This document shows, in pieces, positions 59,386 to 64,000 of a stretch of 64,000 bases of DNA; positions within the stretch are counted from its first letter, which is position 1; each line of letters starts with the position of its first letter. Source of the stretch: an uncultured Alphaproteobacteria bacterium (GTDB lineage: Bacteria > Pseudomonadota > Alphaproteobacteria > Rhodobacterales > Rhodobacteraceae); NCBI GenBank assembly GCA_902584635.1, contig CACIAQ010000001.1, positions 104,211 through 168,210 of the forward strand, read 5' to 3'. The notes beneath the pieces are model-generated. The model worked only from the letters and a program-made list of their open reading frames with translations. It was not told where the DNA came from and did no database searches. Position numbers and translations under genes: made by a program.

Positions 59386-61473
59386 TTGACCACGCTCCTG
59401 GGTTTACAAAGATTCTATCACAGGTTAATTGTTTTAGGGCGCAACTTTAATTTAGTCATGCATATAATTTTGAGAAAAACGTTAAAATATTTGCTTTGGT
59501 TGTCAGTAAATGTGGCTGTGATAGTTTCTGTGATTATTCTTATAGCCGTGGTAAATTATACAAATAAATTACCGCCAATAGAAGAGCTTTTGGATGATAG
59601 AAAGAGAGGATCGGTTACACTTCTCGACAAAAATAATGAAGTGTTTGCTTGGCGAGGAAACCAATTTGGTGGTATTTTAAAATCTAATGTTTTAAATCGT
59701 GTTCTGCATGACGCAATAATATCGGTAGAGGATAGAACTTTCTATTCTCACTATGGTGTATCAGTTAGAGGTATTCTGGGCGCAATCCGGATAAATTTGA
59801 GAGAGGGTAGAGGACCTTTTTCTGGTCACGGTGGTTCAACTATTACCCAACAGGTAGCGAAAATACTTTGCCTATTACAAGGAGATATCAACAGTCAAAA
59901 GCATTGTAGGAGATCGACTATTTCTAGAAAGTTGCTTGAGATCCCTTTTGCTTTAGCTTTAGAATATAAGTACTCAAAAGAAGACATCCTTTCCATCTAT
60001 ATAAACAGAGTGTATTTAGGTTCTGGAGCATATGGCTTTGAGGCCGCGTCAGAACGTTACTTCAGCAAAAGTTCGTCTGAACTCGCAATTGAAGAAGCCG
60101 CACTCTTAGCTGGCTTACTGAAAGCGCCGACAAGGTATTCCCCTGTAAATAATAAGGATCTTTCACAGGCTAGGGCGCTCACTGTACTAAAAATAATGAG
60201 AGACCAAAAATTGATTTCGATTACAGATTTCGATAAAGCCGTAAAATCACTTCCCGTAAATCAAGAAAATAATATTAATGAGATAGGTTCTTATTATGCT
60301 GATTGGGTAATGCAGGACGCACCTCAAGAAATGACAAAACAAAGCAAAGAAGATATTATCATAAGAACATATTTTGACCCCAAAATACAGAAAGCAGTTG
60401 ATGATACAATATTTTCTTTTTTAGAAACAGAGATCATGTCAGAATCTAAAGCACAGATTGCTGTTGTGGTTTTGTCTGCAGATGGTCAAGTAAGAGCTAT
60501 GAGTGGCGGAAGACCTTCAGAAAAAATACCGGGACAATTCAATAGAGCATATCAGGCAAAACGCCAACCAGGATCAGCTTTTAAGCCTTTCGTATATGGA
60601 GCTGCGCTTGACATTGGTATCTCGCCAAACACAGTTCTAACAGATGAACCAGTAACGATCATGTTTGGTAAAAACAAATATAAGGAATACTCCCCAAAAA
60701 ATTATGATAATAAGTATCTTGGCCCAGTAACTATTGAACAAGCCTTTTCAAAATCTCTAAACACAGTAGCGGTGAAAGTAGGGACTCAAATTGGCATAAA
60801 TAGAGTTAAGACTTTAGCTAGGGAGTTAGGCATAGAAACAGCTATACCTAGTGAACCATCTATCGCGTTGGGATCCTCCGAGGTAAGCCTTTTAGAGCTT
60901 ACTACTGCATATGCTGGTATATTGAATAATGGGACGAAAGTTAACTCTAAGGGTTGGAGAGACTTAAGCGTGAAAAAAAATGACGAGATAATCATCAGAG
61001 AGGGGTCTGAGCAGGGGATCAGAGTTTTTTCCAAACTTGCTGCACAAACGCTTAAATATCTGATGTTTTCAAGTGTAGAAACTGGAACAGGTAAAAATGC
61101 ATCTGTGCAAGACTTGCAAATAGCAGGAAAAACGGGTACCAGTCAGTCTTTCAAAGATGCATGGTTTGTCGGTTTTTCAAGTAATTATGTTATTGGCGTC
61201 TGGATGGGCAATGATGATAATAGACCATTACAAAACGTCAGTGGGGGTGGATTGCCGGCAAAGATATTTTCTAAAATAATGACAAAAATTAGCGCCGATT
61301 TAGCTCCAAAAAAGCAAATAGCAATGGTTTCGCCTGATCAGTTTGATGCCTTAAGTATTTATGAAGACCCAGCAACGAAATTTGAGTTTCAGTCTCAAGA
61401 TAAGGTAAATAGAGAACAAAAAAATTCTTCTTTGATTGGAGGCTTGATACGGGCTCTTCTGTGGGGTGACTAA
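59386..61473 (+). CDS. Bifunctional penicillin-binding protein (PBP1A family)
   Basis: Glycosyltransferase ISVEDRTFYSHYGVS, GGSTITQQVAK; transpeptidase RQPGSAFKPFVYGAAL, GKTGTSQSFKDAWFVGFS; true start may be 59458. Confidence 0.95.
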   Translation: MTTLLGLQRFYHRLIVLGRNFNLVMHIILRKTLKYLLWLSVNVAVIVSVIILIAVVNYTNKLPPIEELLDDRKRGSVTLLDKNNEVFAWRGNQFGGILKSNVLNRVLHDAIISVEDRTFYSHYGVSVRGILGAIRINLREGRGPFSGHGGSTITQQVAKILCLLQGDINSQKHCRRSTISRKLLEIPFALALEYKYSKEDILSIYINRVYLGSGAYGFEAASERYFSKSSSELAIEEAALLAGLLKAPTRYSPVNNKDLSQARALTVLKIMRDQKLISITDFDKAVKSLPVNQENNINEIGSYYADWVMQDAPQEMTKQSKEDIIIRTYFDPKIQKAVDDTIFSFLETEIMSESKAQIAVVVLSADGQVRAMSGGRPSEKIPGQFNRAYQAKRQPGSAFKPFVYGAALDIGISPNTVLTDEPVTIMFGKNKYKEYSPKNYDNKYLGPVTIEQAFSKSLNTVAVKVGTQIGINRVKTLARELGIETAIPSEPSIALGSSEVSLLELTTAYAGILNNGTKVNSKGWRDLSVKKNDEIIIREGSEQGIRVFSKLAAQTLKYLMFSSVETGTGKNASVQDLQIAGKTGTSQSFKDAWFVGFSSNYVIGVWMGNDDNRPLQNVSGGGLPAKIFSKIMTKISADLAPKKQIAMVSPDQFDALSIYEDPATKFEFQSQDKVNREQKNSSLIGGLIRALLWGD

Positions 61474-61476
61474 TAG

Positions 61477-62106
61477 CTATTTATGTGAAATAGCTAGAAT
61501 TAAATCATCTATAGACCCATTAAATTTCTTTAATTTTGATCTGAATTCTTGCCTTTCAGTGGAAAGCATAGAAATCCCTTCTACTCTCAAGTCAATTAAT
61601 TTTAAAGAACCACTTCCATCCGACACCTGCCATACTACCCTCAAAGGAGTAATGCCTGGCACAACAACTTCTGTCGAAACAAGTACACCTGCTTTCGTCA
61701 GAGTATCGCGACTCTTCACTATTTCGAGTTTACTACCTTTAAATTCCGAAAACTGCTTTCCATATTTATTAGAAACGTAAGTTTTAAATGCATAAATGAA
61801 GCGCTTTCTTTGATCAGGATTAGCCTCACGCCAGCTTTTTCCTAAAACTGCTCTCGCTATAATAGCAACGTCAACATACTTTTGAAATAGCTTTCTAAGT
61901 TCTGCCTTTTGCTGATCAATTGTCAACTCTTTCAATGATGTAGCAACTAATTCACTATACAAATTTTCGACTAATTGCTGAGAGCCAACCACTCTGTCAG
62001 CATATAATTTTTGTAAACTTAATAGGTTCAATAAAACAAAAAAACAGACGAAGAATACCTTCTTAGAAATTCGCACGGTTTTAAATTGGATTGGAGACGG
62101 GTTCAT
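61477..62106 (-). CDS. MlaC/Ttg2D family phospholipid-binding protein
   Basis: LRKLFQKYVDVAIIARAVLGKSWREANPDQRKRFIYAFKTYVSNKYGKQFSEF. Confidence 0.88.
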   Translation of the reverse strand: MNPSPIQFKTVRISKKVFFVCFFVLLNLLSLQKLYADRVVGSQQLVENLYSELVATSLKELTIDQQKAELRKLFQKYVDVAIIARAVLGKSWREANPDQRKRFIYAFKTYVSNKYGKQFSEFKGSKLEIVKSRDTLTKAGVLVSTEVVVPGITPLRVVWQVSDGSGSLKLIDLRVEGISMLSTERQEFRSKLKKFNGSIDDLILAISHK

Positions 62107-62984
62107 TACTTTTCTTTAAACTTCACTGGAACCTTAAGGTATGAAACGCCATTACGCTCTGGTGGGGGCATTTCCCCAGCGCGCATGTTAACTTGTATCG
62201 ATGGCACTATAAGTTTGGGTGCTCCAAGAAGCGAGTCTTTTTCTTCTCTAATTTTTACAAATTCATCCTCATCTATTCCATCCTTCGCATGAGGGTTAAG
62301 CTTTCTCTGTTTTTCTACTGTAGATTTCCATTGATAATTCTTTCGCTCATCAGTCAGATAGTCATGACACATCCAAAGGTTTGTATCTTCAGGATAGTTT
62401 AAAATTCTCCTTATAGATTTGTAAAGATCACGGGCATTGCCTCCCGGAAAATCGCATCTCGCGGTACCGAAATCATGCATAAACAACGTATCACCGACAA
62501 AAATGTTATTTTCAATTTTATATGAACCACACGCTGGTGTATGGCCTGGAGTAAAAATATATTCACAATCCAAATTTCCAATGCTAAATTGCTCGCCATC
62601 TTCAAATAAGTGATCAAATTGAGAACCGTCTTTCCTAAAACCTCGTTCAGTATTGTAAATAACTCCGAAAGTATGCTGTACCTTGGTTATATTCTTACCA
62701 ATAGCAACCGGAGCATCGAACTTTTCCTTAAAGTAGGGAGCCGCAGATAAATGGTCAGCATGTACATGTGTTTCAAGGATCCAAACTAGTTTTAAACTTT
62801 TGGTTTTAAGATAGTCTATTACGGTATCGGCATGCTCTGTGTCTAAACTGCCGTCTGCGTGATCATAGTCCAAACAACTATCAATTACAGCGGCATATTT
62901 AGTCTTTTTGTCACTTACGACGTAGCAAAGGGTATTTGTAGATTCATGGAAAAAAGATTTTATTTCGGGTGTTGTATCTTTCAT
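62106..62984 (-). CDS. MBL fold metallo-hydrolase (persulfide dioxygenase/Blh-like)
   Basis: ETHVHADHLSAAPYFKEK, TPGHTPACGSYKIENNIFVGDTLFMHDFGTARCDFPGG. Confidence 0.9.
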   Translation of the reverse strand: MKDTTPEIKSFFHESTNTLCYVVSDKKTKYAAVIDSCLDYDHADGSLDTEHADTVIDYLKTKSLKLVWILETHVHADHLSAAPYFKEKFDAPVAIGKNITKVQHTFGVIYNTERGFRKDGSQFDHLFEDGEQFSIGNLDCEYIFTPGHTPACGSYKIENNIFVGDTLFMHDFGTARCDFPGGNARDLYKSIRRILNYPEDTNLWMCHDYLTDERKNYQWKSTVEKQRKLNPHAKDGIDEDEFVKIREEKDSLLGAPKLIVPSIQVNMRAGEMPPPERNGVSYLKVPVKFKEK

Positions 62985-63061
62985 GGAATACCTTTTTGTT
63001 TATAAAGAGAAAGGAATTATGTATAAATAAGATAAACTAGCATACTCTAAAATTTGCTTCT

Positions 63062-63535
63062 TTGAAAGGATTGAAAATGGACATTAATTCAAAACTTATC
63101 GATATGGGTATAGTATTAGCTGAAGCTCCACCACCAGCAGCAAACTACATACCTTACGTAAAAATAGATAAGCTAATCTTTATATCTGGCCAAGTGTCAC
63201 AAAATGAGAACGGATTCATCAAAGGGGTATTAGGTGCAGACCTAAATGTCGAGGCGGGATATGATGCAGCAAGACACTGCGCCATCTCGTTACTAGCGCA
63301 ACTGAAAAATGCGGTAAATGGAGACTTAAACAAGGTAGCTAAAGTTGTAAAGCTTGGCGGTTTCGTAAATAGTTCACAAGATTTCACAGAGCAACCGAGT
63401 GTGATTAATGGGGCCTCTGACCTTTTTGTCGAACTTTTTGGTGAAAAAGGAAGGCATGCGCGGACTGCAGTTGGCGCAAATTTACCACTTGGGGTTGCTG
63501 TAGAAATTGATGGAATATTTGAAGTAGAATCCTAG
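63062..63535 (+). CDS. RidA family protein
   Basis: GIVLAEAPPPAANYIPYVKIDKLIFISGQVSQNENG, GRHARTAVGANLPLGVAVEIDGIFEV. Confidence 0.93.
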   Translation: MKGLKMDINSKLIDMGIVLAEAPPPAANYIPYVKIDKLIFISGQVSQNENGFIKGVLGADLNVEAGYDAARHCAISLLAQLKNAVNGDLNKVAKVVKLGGFVNSSQDFTEQPSVINGASDLFVELFGEKGRHARTAVGANLPLGVAVEIDGIFEVES

Positions 63536-63537
63536 AA

Positions 63538-64000
63538 TTGGAGAAAAACTACAGTTTTTTGACTGAAAGACCTTTTGCGCACCGTGGCTACCACTCAAGG
63601 TCTTTGAATTACTCTGGAGAAATTCCTGAGAATTCTTTGGAAGCTTTTAAGCTTGCAATAAAGAAAAACTATTCAATTGAAATGGATATACATCTTACTA
63701 AGGATTTAGAGCTTATAGTTTTCCATGATTTTTTCCTTGGTCGACTTACGACAAAAACAGGCTTTGTCTCTAACAAAAACTTAAATTACATTGCACAAGC
63801 TAAGCTTTCTAATAACGAACCTGTTCCTACAATAGAAGATACTCTTAATTTAATTAACGGACGCGTACCCGTGCTTGTGGAAATAAAATACTCTAAACTC
63901 ATAAAAAAAAACATAGCAATATTTGTAAGGGTCTTAGCAGAAAAGCTGGAGAATTACAAAGGGCCTCTGGCTTTAATGTCGTTCAGCTTGGAACTGATAA
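63538..64000 (+). CDS. Glycerophosphodiester phosphodiesterase (partial, runs off window)
   Basis: LEKNYSFLTERPFAHRGYHS...IPENSLEAFKLAIKKNYSIEMDIHLTKDLELIVFHDFFLGRLT: GDPD signature; TTG start. Confidence 0.9.
   Translation, partial: MEKNYSFLTERPFAHRGYHSRSLNYSGEIPENSLEAFKLAIKKNYSIEMDIHLTKDLELIVFHDFFLGRLTTKTGFVSNKNLNYIAQAKLSNNEPVPTIEDTLNLINGRVPVLVEIKYSKLIKKNIAIFVRVLAEKLENYKGPLALMSFSLELI

Overview
AT-rich bacterial window, probably from a marine alphaproteobacterium (inferred from gene content). It is dominated by a phosphorus-acquisition superlocus. Minus strand, ~0-8.8 kb: GAPDH-arsJ-phoR-pstSCAB-phoU (phoU truncated at the left edge). About 12.6-28.2 kb: phnCDE1E2, a small secreted protein, a hexapeptide acetyltransferase, two phnM copies, chromate transporter, Sel1 protein, phnGHIJKLN and DUF1045. 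About 28.5-31 kb: calcineurin-like phosphodiesterase and a PlsC-like acyltransferase. About 31.4-35.4 kb: a second phnDCE with a methyltransferase and an MIP channel. About 36.6-40.8 kb: ugpBAEC. The right part holds a peptide-type ABC transporter, NAPRTase, TauE/SafE, cysteine synthase, gyrB, HU, amtB-glnK, PBP1A, MlaC, an MBL hydrolase, RidA and a partial GDPD. I found no tRNA/rRNA, CRISPR array or transposase. Main hunt results: (i) two short intergenic units flanking the acyltransferase gene, each with 11-bp-phased Pho-box-like repeats, a correctly spaced -10 and an intrinsic terminator, which look like Pho-controlled sRNAs sharing UUUCCCUC; (ii) an arsenate detoxification pair (GAPDH/ArsJ) at the head of the co-directional phoR-pst cluster behind its own Pho-box-like promoter; (iii) a recurrent promoter architecture (7-mer repeats every 11 bp, about 10 bp, then -10); (iv) a stem-loop at all five substrate-binding-protein/next-gene junctions, including one enclosing the pstC start codon and one pairing GGAGGGAGG with CCTCCCTCC. 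All family calls are from reading the translations; no database search or folding program was run.
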